The notes beneath the pieces were generated by a model. The model had not been told where the DNA came from. It worked only from the letters and a program-made list of their open reading frames with translations, and made no database searches. A stretch of DNA of 64,000 bases from an uncultured Desulfovibrio sp. (GTDB lineage Bacteria > Desulfobacterota > Desulfovibrionia > Desulfovibrionales > Desulfovibrionaceae), in assembly GCA_934546745.1 (NCBI GenBank), contig CAKTDV010000014.1, forward strand, positions 7,783 through 71,782. The letters are read 5' to 3'. Both the position numbers and the translations under genes were made by a program. Positions 36,459 to 47,168 of the stretch are shown here, one piece after another (within the stretch, counting starts at the first letter, position 1; each line of letters begins with the position of its first letter).

Positions 36459-38174
36459 ATGGCAGACAACGCAACCGGGCATGAGAATGAAATTTCCTTC
36501 GAAAGTGCCCTTGAAAACTACCTCAACCCCGACTTTGGCGACCTCGAGGAAGGCTCCATCGTCAAAGGGGAAATCGTCCGCGTCAATGACGACAATGTCC
36601 TGGTGGACGTGAACTTCAAGTCTGAAGGGCAGATTCCCTCCGCCGAATTCCGCGACGCCGCCGGCAACATTGCCGTAAAGGTGGGCGACAAGGTTGACGT
36701 GTACGTGGTGCGCAAGAATGAAAACGAAGGCACCATCACTCTCTCCTTTGAGAAAGCCAAGCGCATGCAGGTCTTCGATCAGCTCGAAGACGTGCAGGAG
36801 AACAATCGGGTCATCAAAGGGCACATCGTGCGCCGTATCAAGGGCGGCTATACGGTGGATATCGGCGGCGTCGAGGCGTTTCTGCCCGGTTCGCACGTGG
36901 ATCTGCGCCCCGTGCCGGATATGGATGCCCTGGTGAACCAGGAATTCGAGTTCCGTGTCCTCAAAATCAACCGCCGCCGCAGCAACGTCATCGTGTCGCG
37001 GCGCGTGCTGCTTGAGGAGGAACGCGATTCCAAGCGCCAGGATCTGCTGCGCACCCTCGAAGAGGGCCAGATCGTCAACGGTAAGGCCAAAAACATTACC
37101 GAATACGGCGTGTTCGTGGATCTCGGCGGCCTCGACGGACTCCTGCACATCACCGACATGAGCTGGAAGCGCATCCGGCATCCCAAGGAAATGATCACCA
37201 TGGGTCAGGATCTGACCCTGAAAGTGCTCTCCTTCGATCGCGAAAACAACAAGGTCTCCCTCGGTCTGAAGCAGCTCGTGCCCGATCCGTGGCAGGACAT
37301 CTCCGCCCGCTTCCCCGAAGGCAGGAAAGTGACCGGCAAGGTGACCAACCTTGTGGACTACGGCGCGTTTGTGGAACTGGAACCCGGCGTGGAAGGCCTG
37401 GTGCATATTTCCGAAATGTCCTGGACCCGCAAGCTGCGTCATCCTTCCCAGATGGTACACACCGGCGACGAGGTGGAAGTCGTCATCCTTGGCGTGGACG
37501 GCGAGAAGAAGCGCATCAGCCTTGGCATGAAGCAGGTGCGTCCCAACCCCTGGGAACTGGTCGCCGAAAAGTATCCTGAAGGCACCGTGCTTGAAGGCGT
37601 CATCAAGAACATCACCGAATTCGGCATGTTCATCGGCATTGAGGACGGTATTGACGGACTTATTCACGTGTCGGATATTTCCTGGACCAAGAAGGTCCGC
37701 CATCCCAACGAAATCTACAAGGTGGGCGACACGGTACAGGCCAAGGTGCTGACCGTGGATCAGGAAAACGAAAAGTTCACCCTCGGCATCAAGCAGCTGG
37801 TTGACGATCCGTGGGGTCATGTGCCCGCGACCTACCCCGTGGGATGCACCGTCAAGGGCGTTGTGACCAATATCACGGACTTCGGCCTCTTTGTTGAGGT
37901 GGAAGAAGGCATTGAGGGGCTCGTGCATGTGTCCGAACTTTCCAGCAAGAAGGTCAAGACGCCTGCCGAAATGTACAAGGAAGGCCAGGAAATTGAAGCC
38001 AAGGTCATCCATGTCAGCGCCGAGGAACGCCGCCTTGGCCTCTCCATCAAGCAGATCAAGGGCGAAGACGACGACCGCCGCAAGCCCAAGGAATTCCATG
38101 CCGGCCCCCAGGAAGCCGGCCAGAGCCTCGGCGATCTGCTGAAGCAGAAGTTTGAGGAAAGCGAAAACGCCTAG
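36459..38174 (+). CDS. rpsA: 30S ribosomal protein S1
   Basis: S1 binds mRNA at the 30S subunit and helps unfold and start structured messages. The 571-residue protein has six S1 (OB-fold) repeats beginning at about residues 30, 115, 195, 285, 370 and 457; the central ones share the pattern G-x-V-x-N-I-T-x-(F/Y)-G-x-F-V followed by E-G-L-(V/I)-H-(V/I)-S. Length matches proteobacterial S1. GGAGG lies nine bases before ATG 36459; an out-of-frame ATG at 36451 is too near that site. A terminator follows 22 bases after the stop. Confidence 0.95.
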   Translation: MADNATGHENEISFESALENYLNPDFGDLEEGSIVKGEIVRVNDDNVLVDVNFKSEGQIPSAEFRDAAGNIAVKVGDKVDVYVVRKNENEGTITLSFEKAKRMQVFDQLEDVQENNRVIKGHIVRRIKGGYTVDIGGVEAFLPGSHVDLRPVPDMDALVNQEFEFRVLKINRRRSNVIVSRRVLLEEERDSKRQDLLRTLEEGQIVNGKAKNITEYGVFVDLGGLDGLLHITDMSWKRIRHPKEMITMGQDLTLKVLSFDRENNKVSLGLKQLVPDPWQDISARFPEGRKVTGKVTNLVDYGAFVELEPGVEGLVHISEMSWTRKLRHPSQMVHTGDEVEVVILGVDGEKKRISLGMKQVRPNPWELVAEKYPEGTVLEGVIKNITEFGMFIGIEDGIDGLIHVSDISWTKKVRHPNEIYKVGDTVQAKVLTVDQENEKFTLGIKQLVDDPWGHVPATYPVGCTVKGVVTNITDFGLFVEVEEGIEGLVHVSELSSKKVKTPAEMYKEGQEIEAKVIHVSAEERRLGLSIKQIKGEDDDRRKPKEFHAGPQEAGQSLGDLLKQKFEESENA

Positions 38175-38196
38175 TTTTTTTCGCCAGATGATACGG

Positions 38197-38228
38197 AAAC
38201 GGGACGCTCTTGCGGGCGTCCCGTTTTT
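38197..38228 (+). terminator. Rho-independent terminator after rpsA
   Basis: AAACGGGACGC (38197-38207) pairs perfectly with GCGTCCCGTTT (38216-38226) and runs into a T tract. Confidence 0.9.
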
Positions 38229-38462
38229 CATCAAAACCTTCTTTGAGGCCTGACGCCTCTCCGAACGTTGCCCACACGCGGTGTTTTTTGCGCCTGTGCG
38301 GCGCGGGTGCCCGCGCGCTGGCGGCGACCGCCTTGACGCGGTGGCATCCGCCGTCTAGAACAGGAAATGCCGCGCTCATGCGGGCAATGCTCTTTGCGGC
38401 CCCGTCGGCCCCGCCGCGGCGCCGCGCTCCACAACCTTTCAAGACAACAGCGAGGGCACGCC

Positions 38463-39677
<1,215 letters not shown>

Positions 39678-39757
39678 ATATTTACAGGGGCCCTGCCGTT
39701 CCGCCTTCCGCGCTGTGGATGGCGCGGGATGCGGAACGGCATCCCCCGCAACGTGCT

Positions 39758-41008
39758 ATGGACTATCTGCAACTGCTTCAGGATGCCGCGCGCGTCCCTT
39801 CGCCCTGCTTTGTCATCGACGCGCCGCGTCTTGCCGCCAACGCCGCCATTTTGCGAAAGGTGCAGGAGCGAAGCGGCGCGCGTATCCTGCTGGCCCTCAA
39901 GGGCTTTGCCGCCTGGGCCATCTTTCCCCGGCTGACGCGCGATCCCGCGCATGGCGGCCAGGGGCCGCTGTACGGCGTCTGTGCCAGCTCCGTGGACGAA
40001 GCCCGCCTCGGCCGCGAATGTTTCGGCGGCGAGGTGCACGCCTTTGCCGCGGCATGGAGCGATGGGGAAATGACCGAACTGCTGTCGCTGGCGGATCATA
40101 TCACCTTCAACTCCATGGCGCAGTGGCAACGTTTCGCGCCACGGATCGCCGCCCACAATGCCGCCGCCAAGGCCAAAGGAACAGGCATAGTAACCTGCGG
40201 CCTGCGCATCAATCCCGAACACTCGGAAGGGGCCGTCGCCATATACAACCCCTGTTCGCCGGGTTCCCGTCTGGGCATACGCGCGCGTCATATGCCCGCG
40301 CAACTGCCTGAGGGTCTCACCGGCCTGCACTGGCATACCCTGTGCGAACAGGATGCCGGCGCGGCGGCCCGCACCGTGGAGGCCGTGGAAGAAAAGTTTG
40401 CGTCCTTCCTGCGGACCTGCCGCTGGCTGAACATGGGCGGCGGCCACCACATCACCAGACCCGGCTATGGTATCGATCTGCTTTGCCGCACCATCGGCCG
40501 CCTCCGGTCCGCCTATGCCGATCGCGTCTATCTGGAACCCGGCGAAGCCGTGGCGCTCAATGCCGGCTGGCTTACGGCGACCGTGCTGGATATCGTGGAG
40601 GCCGATATGCCCATCGCCATTCTGGACACCTCCGCCGCCTGTCATATGCCTGACGTACTGGAAATGCCGTACCGTCCCAACGTGATGACGCAGGAAAACG
40701 GCCGCTGGCACATGGCGGGACATCCCGGGGAAAACGCGTGGACCTGCCGCCTTGCCGGAAAATCCTGCCTTGCAGGAGACGTCATCGGCGAATACGCCTT
40801 TGCCGCGCCCCTTGAGCCAGGCCAGCGCCTGCTTTTTGCCGACATGGCTATTTACAGCATGGTCAAAACGACCACCTTCAACGGTTTGCGTCTGCCCTCC
40901 ATCGGCATACTGGATGCCTGCGCAACCGCTCCCGATCCGCTGGCTTCCGCTTCCTTCACGCTCCTGAGATGCTTTGGCTACGAAGACTTCAAATGCCGCC
41001 TTTCGTAA
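39758..41008 (+). CDS. nspC: Carboxynorspermidine decarboxylase
   Basis: NspC is a PLP enzyme (alanine racemase fold) that decarboxylates carboxyspermidine or carboxynorspermidine to the polyamine. The 416-residue protein has the PLP Lys in ILLALKGFAAWAIFP, and SSVDEARLGRE, HITFNSMAQW, CGLRINPE, GLHWHTLCEQD, LNMGGGHHITRPGYG, LEPGEAVALNAGW and DTSAACHMPDVLEMPY, all conserved in this group. The frame is open to ATG 39719; ATG 39758 better fits the usual N-terminus, but neither has a clear ribosome site. With the preceding dehydrogenase it forms the alternative spermidine route that replaces SpeD/SpeE in many gut and sulfate-reducing bacteria. Confidence 0.92.
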   Translation: MDYLQLLQDAARVPSPCFVIDAPRLAANAAILRKVQERSGARILLALKGFAAWAIFPRLTRDPAHGGQGPLYGVCASSVDEARLGRECFGGEVHAFAAAWSDGEMTELLSLADHITFNSMAQWQRFAPRIAAHNAAAKAKGTGIVTCGLRINPEHSEGAVAIYNPCSPGSRLGIRARHMPAQLPEGLTGLHWHTLCEQDAGAAARTVEAVEEKFASFLRTCRWLNMGGGHHITRPGYGIDLLCRTIGRLRSAYADRVYLEPGEAVALNAGWLTATVLDIVEADMPIAILDTSAACHMPDVLEMPYRPNVMTQENGRWHMAGHPGENAWTCRLAGKSCLAGDVIGEYAFAAPLEPGQRLLFADMAIYSMVKTTTFNGLRLPSIGILDACATAPDPLASASFTLLRCFGYEDFKCRLS

Positions 41009-41145
41009 CGTTTTGCCGCTTTCCGGCGGTATCCTGATTTTATTGTTGCTATTTTTTACAAAAACGTGCTACACATGTTCCCGCATATGCGCCTCGGGCC
41101 CGTGGCCCGTTTCACGTTACCCGCAACCGTCAGGAGAAAACCGCC

Positions 41146-41916
41146 ATGTGGAAAACAGGCTGCGCCGCACTGGCTCTGCTGCTTTGCGCCGCCACACAGG
41201 CTGACGCGCATTTCGGCATGATCATTCCCTCCTCTTCCACCGTCATGGAAAAAAAGGACGCATCCCTGAAGCTGGAGCTTTCCTTTTCCCATCCCAGAGA
41301 GATGCAGGGCATGGACATGGCCGCCCCCAAAGGCTTCAGCGTCACCGTGGGGAGAAAAACAGAGGATCTCAAAAGCCTGCTTACTGCCACGAAACTCATG
41401 GGGCATCAGGCGTGGCAGGCTGCCTATACGTTGAAAAAACCCGGCGTCTACCAGTTCGCGCTGGAACCGGCGCCCTATTTTGAACCCGCCGAAGACTGTT
41501 ATATTCTGCACTATACCAAAACCGTCGTGGCGGCGTTTGGCGAAGAGGAAGGCTGGGATGAGCCTCTGGGGCTGAAAACGGAAATCGCGCCCTTGACGCG
41601 CCCCTTTGCCAATTATGCGGGCAACGTCTTTCAGGGGCGTGTGCTGCTGGATGGCAAGCCTGTTCCCGGCGCGATCGTCGAGGTGGAATGCTATGACAGG
41701 GACCGGCGACAGACGCCGCCCAATGCCTATTTCGTGACACAGACCGTCAAAGCCGATGACAACGGCGTTTTTTCCTACAGCGTACCGTGGGCCGGATGGT
41801 GGGGCTTTGCCGCGCTGAACACCGCCGCTGAAAAAATGGACTACAAGGGAACCCCCAAGAATGTGGAACTCGGGGCCGTCCTCTGGATGGAATTCGTCGC
41901 GCCTCACGGCAAATAG
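41146..41916 (+). CDS. nikK: Nickel-transport accessory protein NikK (DUF4198)
   Basis: A 256-residue exported protein. Residues 1-23 are a signal peptide ending ADA, directly followed by a His at the mature N-terminus ([12 protein letters not shown]), a feature thought to take part in metal handling. The body is DUF4198: [43 protein letters not shown] and [12 protein letters not shown]. In NikKMLQO-type energy-coupling-factor importers NikK and NikL replace NikN as accessory subunits. It heads a five-gene operon here. Cobalt is the main alternative substrate, but the K/L pair and the absence of cobalamin genes favour nickel. Confidence 0.85.
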   Translation: MWKTGCAALALLLCAATQADAHFGMIIPSSSTVMEKKDASLKLELSFSHPREMQGMDMAAPKGFSVTVGRKTEDLKSLLTATKLMGHQAWQAAYTLKKPGVYQFALEPAPYFEPAEDCYILHYTKTVVAAFGEEEGWDEPLGLKTEIAPLTRPFANYAGNVFQGRVLLDGKPVPGAIVEVECYDRDRRQTPPNAYFVTQTVKADDNGVFSYSVPWAGWWGFAALNTAAEKMDYKGTPKNVELGAVLWMEFVAPHGK

Positions 41917-41987
41917 CGCGGATTCACGCTGAAAACGCGGCCGTTCCGGTGAACGCTGGGGCGGCCGCCCACGCATACGGGGAAACC

Positions 41988-42623
41988 ATGCATATTGCGG
42001 AAGGCGTTCTTTCACCCGCCGTCCTTGGGACGGGAGCGGTTCTGGCCGTAGCCGGCATGGCGCTGGGTTTGCGCAGACTGGCCTATGACCGCCTGATCGA
42101 GGCGGGCATTCTTTCAGCCGCGTTCTTCGTGGGATCGCTTGTCCATATTCCGATCGGCCTTACCAGTGCGCATCTTGTCCTCAACGGGCTGGTGGGCGTG
42201 CTGCTGGGCTGGGCGGCGTTTCCTTCCATCTTTGTGGCGCTGCTGCTGCAGGCCCTGCTTTTCCAGTTCGGCGGCATTACGGTGCTGGGCGTCAACACCT
42301 TCACCATGGGTTTTGCCAGCGTTCTGTCATGGTACGCCTACAGGGGCGTCAAACGCCTCTTTCCCGGCGCGGCCGGCCTGCGTGCGGCAGCCTTTTGCGG
42401 CGGTCTGCTCGGCGTGGCGCTGTCGGCCGTACTGACGGCGCTGGCCCTGGCGTTTACGGATGAGGGGTTTCAGACAGCCGCAAAACTCCTGCTGGCCGCA
42501 CATGCCCCCATCATGCTGCTGGAAGGGCTGATAACAATGTTGACGGTCTCCTTCATTGCGCGTGTGCGTCCTGAAATGCTGCGCATGCCGCTTGAGGAGG
42601 AAACCCGGAGTCATAACGCATGA
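41988..42623 (+). CDS. nikM: ECF nickel transporter substrate-binding subunit NikM
   Basis: NikM is the membrane S-component that binds Ni2+. The 211-residue protein begins MHIAEGVLSPAVLG; the N-terminal Met-His is itself a metal ligand in the CbiM/NikM family, so ATG 41988 must be the start and the in-frame ATG 41949 is rejected. The six to seven membrane segments include FFVGSLVHIPIGLTSAHLVLNGLVG, whose His residues belong to the binding site, and FQFGGITVLGVNTFTMG. It overlaps nikL by four bases. Confidence 0.93.
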   Translation: MHIAEGVLSPAVLGTGAVLAVAGMALGLRRLAYDRLIEAGILSAAFFVGSLVHIPIGLTSAHLVLNGLVGVLLGWAAFPSIFVALLLQALLFQFGGITVLGVNTFTMGFASVLSWYAYRGVKRLFPGAAGLRAAAFCGGLLGVALSAVLTALALAFTDEGFQTAAKLLLAAHAPIMLLEGLITMLTVSFIARVRPEMLRMPLEEETRSHNA

Positions 42624-43246
42624 ACACCCTTTCCGCTATAGTTGTCCGCAGCGGTGCTCCCGTTCTGACGTTCGCCGTTCTATGCCTGCTACTGTGCGCC
42701 AGCGCCGCCCAGGCGCACCGTGTCAACATCTTCGCCTGGCTGGAAGGGGATACCGTCGTGACGGAATGCTCTTTTCGCCGTAACGCGCCGGTCAAGGGAG
42801 GCAGCGTCACCGTCTTTGACGATACCGACGGGACGGAGCTTCTGCGGGGCACGACGGATGACAACGGCAGATTTGCCTTTCCCGTGCCTCGGGCCGCCCG
42901 AAACGGGCACGGCCTTTCCCTTCGCATCAATGCCGGAGAAGGGCATCAGAATGAATGGCACATGGAGGCCGCCGAATTTGCAACATTTCTCCCCGCCGCC
43001 GCACAGCCCCGGAATACCACACCGCCGCCCGTGCCGGCAGCGGCTGGGGAACACGCCTTCACACTGACGCGGGAAGAACTGGACGCGGCTCTTCATACCG
43101 CGCTGGAACGTCAGCTCGGCCCCATACGCCGGGAACTGGCGGAACGGAGGGATGAAGGCCCCCGCCCGCAAGATATCATCGGTGGCCTGGGCTGGATCAT
43201 GGGACTGGTGGGCATAGGACTGTACTTTGCCCGCCGCCGTCCGTAA
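42620..43246 (+). CDS. nikL: Nickel-transport accessory protein NikL
   Basis: A 208-residue protein with an N-terminal signal (residues 1-33, ending AQA), again leaving His at the mature start (HRVNIFAWLEGDTVVTECSF). Then comes an immunoglobulin-like carboxypeptidase-regulatory fold (GGSVTVFDDTDGTELLRGTTDDNGRFAFPVP), a Pro/Ala linker, a coiled helix with repeated Glu/Arg, and a C-terminal membrane anchor (IIGGLGWIMGLVGIGLYFARRRP). This is the NikL architecture. It lies between nikM and nikQ, overlapping the former. Confidence 0.87.
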   Translation: MNTLSAIVVRSGAPVLTFAVLCLLLCASAAQAHRVNIFAWLEGDTVVTECSFRRNAPVKGGSVTVFDDTDGTELLRGTTDDNGRFAFPVPRAARNGHGLSLRINAGEGHQNEWHMEAAEFATFLPAAAQPRNTTPPPVPAAAGEHAFTLTREELDAALHTALERQLGPIRRELAERRDEGPRPQDIIGGLGWIMGLVGIGLYFARRRP

Positions 43247-43255
43247 CATGCGTCC

Positions 43256-44014
43256 ATGTTTGATCAACCCTTCGTACGCCCCTCCTTTCTCCGTCGGCGT
43301 GACCCGCGTCTGCGCCTGTTGCTGACGGTAGCGCTGGCCGCGACGCTGGCGCCGCTGCAACAGATGACGTCCGCCGCTCTGGGGCTGGCGCTGGGGATCG
43401 GCCTGCTGATCCTTGCCCGTCCTCCGCTGCGGCCCCTGATCCGCCGTCTGGCCGCCGTCAACGTCTTTATTCTTTTTCTCTGGCTGGTGACGCCGTTGAC
43501 AACGCCGGGGACGCCTCTCTGGCAATGGCACTTTCTGCGCATCAGCGCCGAAGGCGTCCACCTTTCCCTGCTGGTGACGCTCAAATCCAACGCCCTCGTC
43601 TGCGCCTTCCTTGCCCTTGCCGGCACCATGCCGCCCTCGGAACTCGGATACGCGCTGGAACGTCTGCGCTGCCCCGGCAAGCTTGTTTTTCTTTTCCTGT
43701 TTACAGGCCGGTATATTCACCTGCTGGCCGGGGAATGGGAGGCGCTCATGACAGCGGCGCGCCTGCGCGGCTTTCGCGCATGCAGCTCCATGCACACGTA
43801 CCGCACCCTCGCCTCGCTGCTGGGCCTGCTGCTGGTACGCGCCCATGAACGCGCCCAGCGCACACGCGAAGCCATGCTGTTGCGCGGCTTTGCCGGGCGG
43901 TTCCGCTCCGTAGCCTGTTTTTCCGTGGGAAGAACCGACATTCTTCTTGCTTTGGGACTTCTGCTCTGTCTGGCGGGCCTCCTCTGGACAGAATATGGGG
44001 GAGCTGGAGTATGA
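43256..44014 (+). CDS. nikQ: ECF transporter transmembrane (T) subunit NikQ
   Basis: The coupling membrane protein that links the S-component NikM to the ATPase NikO. The 252-residue protein starts with DPRLRLLLTVALAATLAP and has four to five membrane segments. The two Ala-Arg-Gly cytoplasmic motifs that contact the ATPase appear as MTAARLRGFRA and AMLLRGFAGRF. The stop overlaps the ATG of nikO (ATGA). Confidence 0.92.
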   Translation: MFDQPFVRPSFLRRRDPRLRLLLTVALAATLAPLQQMTSAALGLALGIGLLILARPPLRPLIRRLAAVNVFILFLWLVTPLTTPGTPLWQWHFLRISAEGVHLSLLVTLKSNALVCAFLALAGTMPPSELGYALERLRCPGKLVFLFLFTGRYIHLLAGEWEALMTAARLRGFRACSSMHTYRTLASLLGLLLVRAHERAQRTREAMLLRGFAGRFRSVACFSVGRTDILLALGLLLCLAGLLWTEYGGAGV

Positions 44015-44775
44015 ATCCGCCGCACGACGCTACCATATTCAGCCTTGATCATGTCTCTGTGTCCTACGGGGATGACGCCAGCGCGCATCCCGTACTGGAA
44101 GATGTCGATTTTTCTCTTGCCAAGGGCCAGCGTATCGGCCTGTACGGCCCCAACGGCAGCGGCAAGACAACGCTGTTCCGCTGCATCACGGGACTGTTGC
44201 GGCCGAGACGGGGAACCGTCCGCTTTCACGGGCGGGAACTGCGCCAGGAAAGGGATTTCCATGCGCTGCGCTGCAAGGTAGGCTTTGTCCTCCAGCACGC
44301 TGACGATCAGCTTTTCTTCCCCACCGTCCTCGAAGACGTGGCCTTCGGGCCTCTCAATCTGGGGCGTTCTCCCGGCGAAGCGCGGGAAGAGGCACTGCAA
44401 ACCATACGCGCCCTGGGCCTTGAGGGATTTGAGGATCGCCTGACACACCGCTTGTCTGGCGGCGAAAAAAAGCTGGTCTCACTGGCGGCGGTCCTTGCCA
44501 TGCGCCCGGAAGCCCTGCTGCTGGACGAACCCACCAACGGACTGGATCCTGAAGCCCGGCAACGCCTCGCCGCCATCCTGCGCGGGCTGCCTACGGCGCG
44601 TATCGTCATTTCCCATGACTGGGATTTTCTTTCCCTCGTGTGTGACACCTCCATGACCATCAAGGCCGGTCGCCTGATGCCCCGCTCCCCGCATTTTCCG
44701 CACAGCCATACCCATATGCATCCTCGCGGTAACGAGGCGCACGGACACCCCGGAATAGACAGAGACGGGATGTGA
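44011..44775 (+). CDS. nikO: ECF nickel transporter ATPase NikO with a His-rich tail
   Basis: NikO hydrolyses ATP to drive nickel uptake. The 254-residue protein has Walker A GPNGSGKTTLF, Q-loop FVLQHADDQLFFPTVLEDVAFGP, signature LSGGEKKLVSLAAVLAMRPE, Walker B LLLDEPTNGLDPEA and the H-loop VISHDWDF. After the ATPase the last 28 residues are unusual: PRSPHFPHSHTHMHPRGNEA and HGHPG together contain seven His. Such a tail is typical of nickel chaperones and may sense or buffer the metal at the cytoplasmic face. A TauE/SafE permease gene follows after 99 bases. Confidence 0.93.
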   Translation: MNPPHDATIFSLDHVSVSYGDDASAHPVLEDVDFSLAKGQRIGLYGPNGSGKTTLFRCITGLLRPRRGTVRFHGRELRQERDFHALRCKVGFVLQHADDQLFFPTVLEDVAFGPLNLGRSPGEAREEALQTIRALGLEGFEDRLTHRLSGGEKKLVSLAAVLAMRPEALLLDEPTNGLDPEARQRLAAILRGLPTARIVISHDWDFLSLVCDTSMTIKAGRLMPRSPHFPHSHTHMHPRGNEAHGHPGIDRDGM

Positions 44776-44874
44776 GGCACGCGGCAATAAAAAGCACGGT
44801 ATTCTAAAAAAGAGTGACTTTTTGCGGGGAACGGACTACGCTGGGGCTGTCCGCAACAGAATACTCTCCAAAGG

Positions 44875-45777
44875 ATGAAAACCCCTGAGGTGGCCGTCAT
44901 GCTGTTTCCCGTTTCCGGCGTTGAATGTTCACCCATCGTGCCTTTTGCCGCGGCTCTGCTCATTTCCTTTGCCACGTCCATGGCGGGCGTCTCCGGCGCG
45001 TTTCTGCTGCTGCCTTTTCAGATGAGCGTTCTGGGGTATACGTCGCCGGGTGTCAGCGCGACAAATCATCTTTTCAATATACTGGCCTGTCCCGGCGGCG
45101 TCTGGCGATTCTGGCGGGAAGGGCGCCTCCTCTGGCCGCTGGCCGGCATCATCCTGAAAGGGACGTTGCCGGGCGCGCTGCTGGGAGCCGTGCTGCGCGT
45201 CTACTGGCTGCCCGATCCGCGCGGCTTCAAATTTTTCGCGGGCCTTCTGTTGCTTGTTACCGGCTGGCGTTTCCTGGGTGTGCTGCGGCGCGGCGGAGCG
45301 AGCTCACGAAAACCACCCGCGGGGGCGATGCCGCGTGTGCTGCGGGACTCGCCGGGTGAACTCCGTTTCGCCTATGACGACAAGGAATACGGCATATCCC
45401 GCCGTTCCCTGTGGCTGCTCTGTCTGGGCATCGGTCTGGCGGGCGGCATGTACGGCGTGGGCGGTGGCTCGCTGCTTTCTCCCTTTCTGACAGTCTTCTT
45501 CCATCTGCCCGTACATGCCACGGCGGGGGCCGTCCTGCTCGGTACGCTGGGCACATCCCTGTTCGGCGTCCTGGGTTTTGTCCTTCTTTCCGGCTTCGTC
45601 GAGACAGCGGCCCCGGACTGGCTGCTTGGCCTGTCTTTTGGGCTGGGGGGGATGTGCGGCATGTATCTGGGAGCGCGCTGTCAAAAATATGTTTCCAGCC
45701 GGGCCATCGGCTGGGGGCTGGCCGCTATTTTGCTCTTTACAGCCATTCGCTATCTGGGCCAAAGTCTCTGGGCCTGA
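44875..45777 (+). CDS. TauE/SafE-family membrane permease
   Basis: A 300-residue protein with eight or so membrane segments in two halves; both halves carry the family signature, first FATSMAGVSGAFLLLPFQM and later IGLAGGMYGVGGGSLLSPFLTVFFH. Family members export sulfite, sulfoacetate or other organosulfur anions, sometimes taurine. In a sulfate reducer the cargo could be sulfite or a C2-sulfonate, but the motifs do not decide. An internal loop (about residues 140-170) is charged and cytoplasmic. It follows the nickel operon on the same strand with its own short intergenic gap. Confidence 0.88.
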   Translation: MKTPEVAVMLFPVSGVECSPIVPFAAALLISFATSMAGVSGAFLLLPFQMSVLGYTSPGVSATNHLFNILACPGGVWRFWREGRLLWPLAGIILKGTLPGALLGAVLRVYWLPDPRGFKFFAGLLLLVTGWRFLGVLRRGGASSRKPPAGAMPRVLRDSPGELRFAYDDKEYGISRRSLWLLCLGIGLAGGMYGVGGGSLLSPFLTVFFHLPVHATAGAVLLGTLGTSLFGVLGFVLLSGFVETAAPDWLLGLSFGLGGMCGMYLGARCQKYVSSRAIGWGLAAILLFTAIRYLGQSLWA

Positions 45778-46160
45778 CAGGGTATTCCTCCGCTCCGCCG
45801 AAATCCGTTCCAGCGCGGCACAGGAAAGCCTGTTCCTTGCAAAATTTTTCAAGCTCAAAAGCGCCGCTGTCCGCGCACGGCGTTTTTCCTTGTGCCCAGG
45901 CGCGGGTGGCCGCTCCAGCGCCTTGCCAAAACGGTGCGCGGGTGAAAGGATGTCCCGCAAAGGGGCTCCCATGTTTCCATCCGCGTCCGTCCCATCCGCC
46001 GGCTGCCACCGCATCCGTCAGCCCGCGGTGTTCGCGTTGCCGTGCGGCCGGCCTCTCCCTGAAGGGAGACCCTACGGAAAAGGGTTTCACCGGATTGCCC
46101 GGTGTGTCAGGAAGCGCTTTCCCCCTGAAGGGGAGGTTTCAGACCACAAAGGAAATTTTG
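45778..46160. other. Intergenic stretch upstream of murI
   Basis: In 383 bases no reading frame shows a family feature or ribosome site before murI; the long open frame through here is in phase with murI but is Arg/Pro-rich and unconserved. Two small hairpins (TCTCCCTGAAGGGAGA and TTTCCCCCTGAAGGGGA) lie near 46050-46135. Confidence 0.6.
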
Positions 46161-46985
46161 ATGAGCCTTGACGCCCACATGCCCATTGGACTGTTCGATT
46201 CCGGGATCGGCGGCCTGACTGTGCTGCACGCGCTGCGCCGCCGCCTGCCGGGGGAGGACCTGATCTACCTGGGCGATACCGCCCGCCTCCCCTACGGAAC
46301 CAAGGGAAGAGAAACCATCATCCGCTATTCCCGGCACGCCACGCAAAAACTGGTGGATTCGGGCATCAAGATGCTTGTCATTGCCTGCAATACGGCAACC
46401 TCCGCCGCCCTGCCCACACTGCGGGAACAGTTTGCGCCGCTGCCGGTCATGGGCGTTGTGGAGCCGGGAGCCGCCGCCGCTGTCGCCGCCAGCCGCAACA
46501 AGCGCATCGTCATCGCGGCCACGGAAGCGACCATTGCGGGCAACGCCTATCAGGAGGCCATCCGCCGCCGCTGTCCCGAAGCGACGGCCATCGGGCAGGC
46601 ATGTACACTTTTTGTGCCTCTTGCGGAAGAAGGCTGGACCGACGGCCCTATTGCCGAGGGCGTCGCCGCGCGCTACCTGCAAACAATTTTTTCCGAAGGC
46701 TCGGAAAAGCCGGATACGCTGCTCCTGGGCTGCACCCATTTTCCGCTGTTCACAAAAGCCCTGCGCCATGTCGTCGGCCCGGATGTACACATTGTCGATT
46801 CCGCGGCGACGACCGCTCAGGCCGTTGAGAGGGAGCTGCAACGCCTCCGCCTGCTCCAGGATTGCGGGCGGCGGGGCGCGTCCCGCTTTCTCGTGACGGA
46901 TAATCCCGCGCGCTTCATGCGTGCGGGAGGCTACTTCCTTGGCGAGGAACCGCGCGGGAACGACGTCACCCTGATTGATCTCTAG
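46161..46985 (+). CDS. murI: Glutamate racemase
   Basis: MurI turns L-glutamate into D-glutamate for peptidoglycan. The 274-residue protein has both catalytic Cys: VIACNTATSAALP and LLLGCTHFPLF. The N-terminal IGLFDSGIGGLTVLHALRRRLPGEDLIYLGDTARLPYGTK and VGVVEPG-like (MGVVEPGAAAAVAA) segments complete the signature. AAAGGAAAT precedes ATG 46161, and the N-terminus MSLDAHMPIGLFDSGIGG fits; the frame upstream is non-coding in character. Confidence 0.96.
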   Translation: MSLDAHMPIGLFDSGIGGLTVLHALRRRLPGEDLIYLGDTARLPYGTKGRETIIRYSRHATQKLVDSGIKMLVIACNTATSAALPTLREQFAPLPVMGVVEPGAAAAVAASRNKRIVIAATEATIAGNAYQEAIRRRCPEATAIGQACTLFVPLAEEGWTDGPIAEGVAARYLQTIFSEGSEKPDTLLLGCTHFPLFTKALRHVVGPDVHIVDSAATTAQAVERELQRLRLLQDCGRRGASRFLVTDNPARFMRAGGYFLGEEPRGNDVTLIDL

Positions 46986-47076
46986 CACGGCGATGCCACC
47001 AAGGGATAGCCGCGGCGGTTTCCTGCCGCGGGGTGCGCTTTGCTGACGCGGGAGAGCGGCAATGCCGAAGCAAGCA

Positions 47077-47105
47077 TTGACATGCTCGCCGCCCTTACAT
47101 AAGTA
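47077..47105 (+). promoter_or_regulatory. Sigma-70 promoter of the HU gene
   Basis: A perfect -35 TTGACA (47077-47082), 17 bases, then TAAGTA (47100-47105), about 60 bases before the HU start codon. Confidence 0.55.
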
Positions 47106-47168
47106 TACGTGATGTCAGTCATTCAGGCGACTGCACGGCTTCCTGAAAAACCCAGACGGAGACTTATC

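Noticed and set aside
36414..38234. 606-residue minus-strand open frame opposite rpsA
   Set aside because: Its internal repeats are only the reverse of the six S1 repeats, and there is no ribosome site or family feature.
41009..41145. Possible NikR operator before nikK
   Set aside because: GTGCTAC near 41070 resembles one half of the deltaproteobacterial site, but no matching inverted half lies at the required spacing.
45411..46160. Long in-frame extension upstream of murI
   Set aside because: It overlaps the TauE/SafE gene in another frame and is Arg/Pro-rich without conservation; the family N-terminus begins at 46161.
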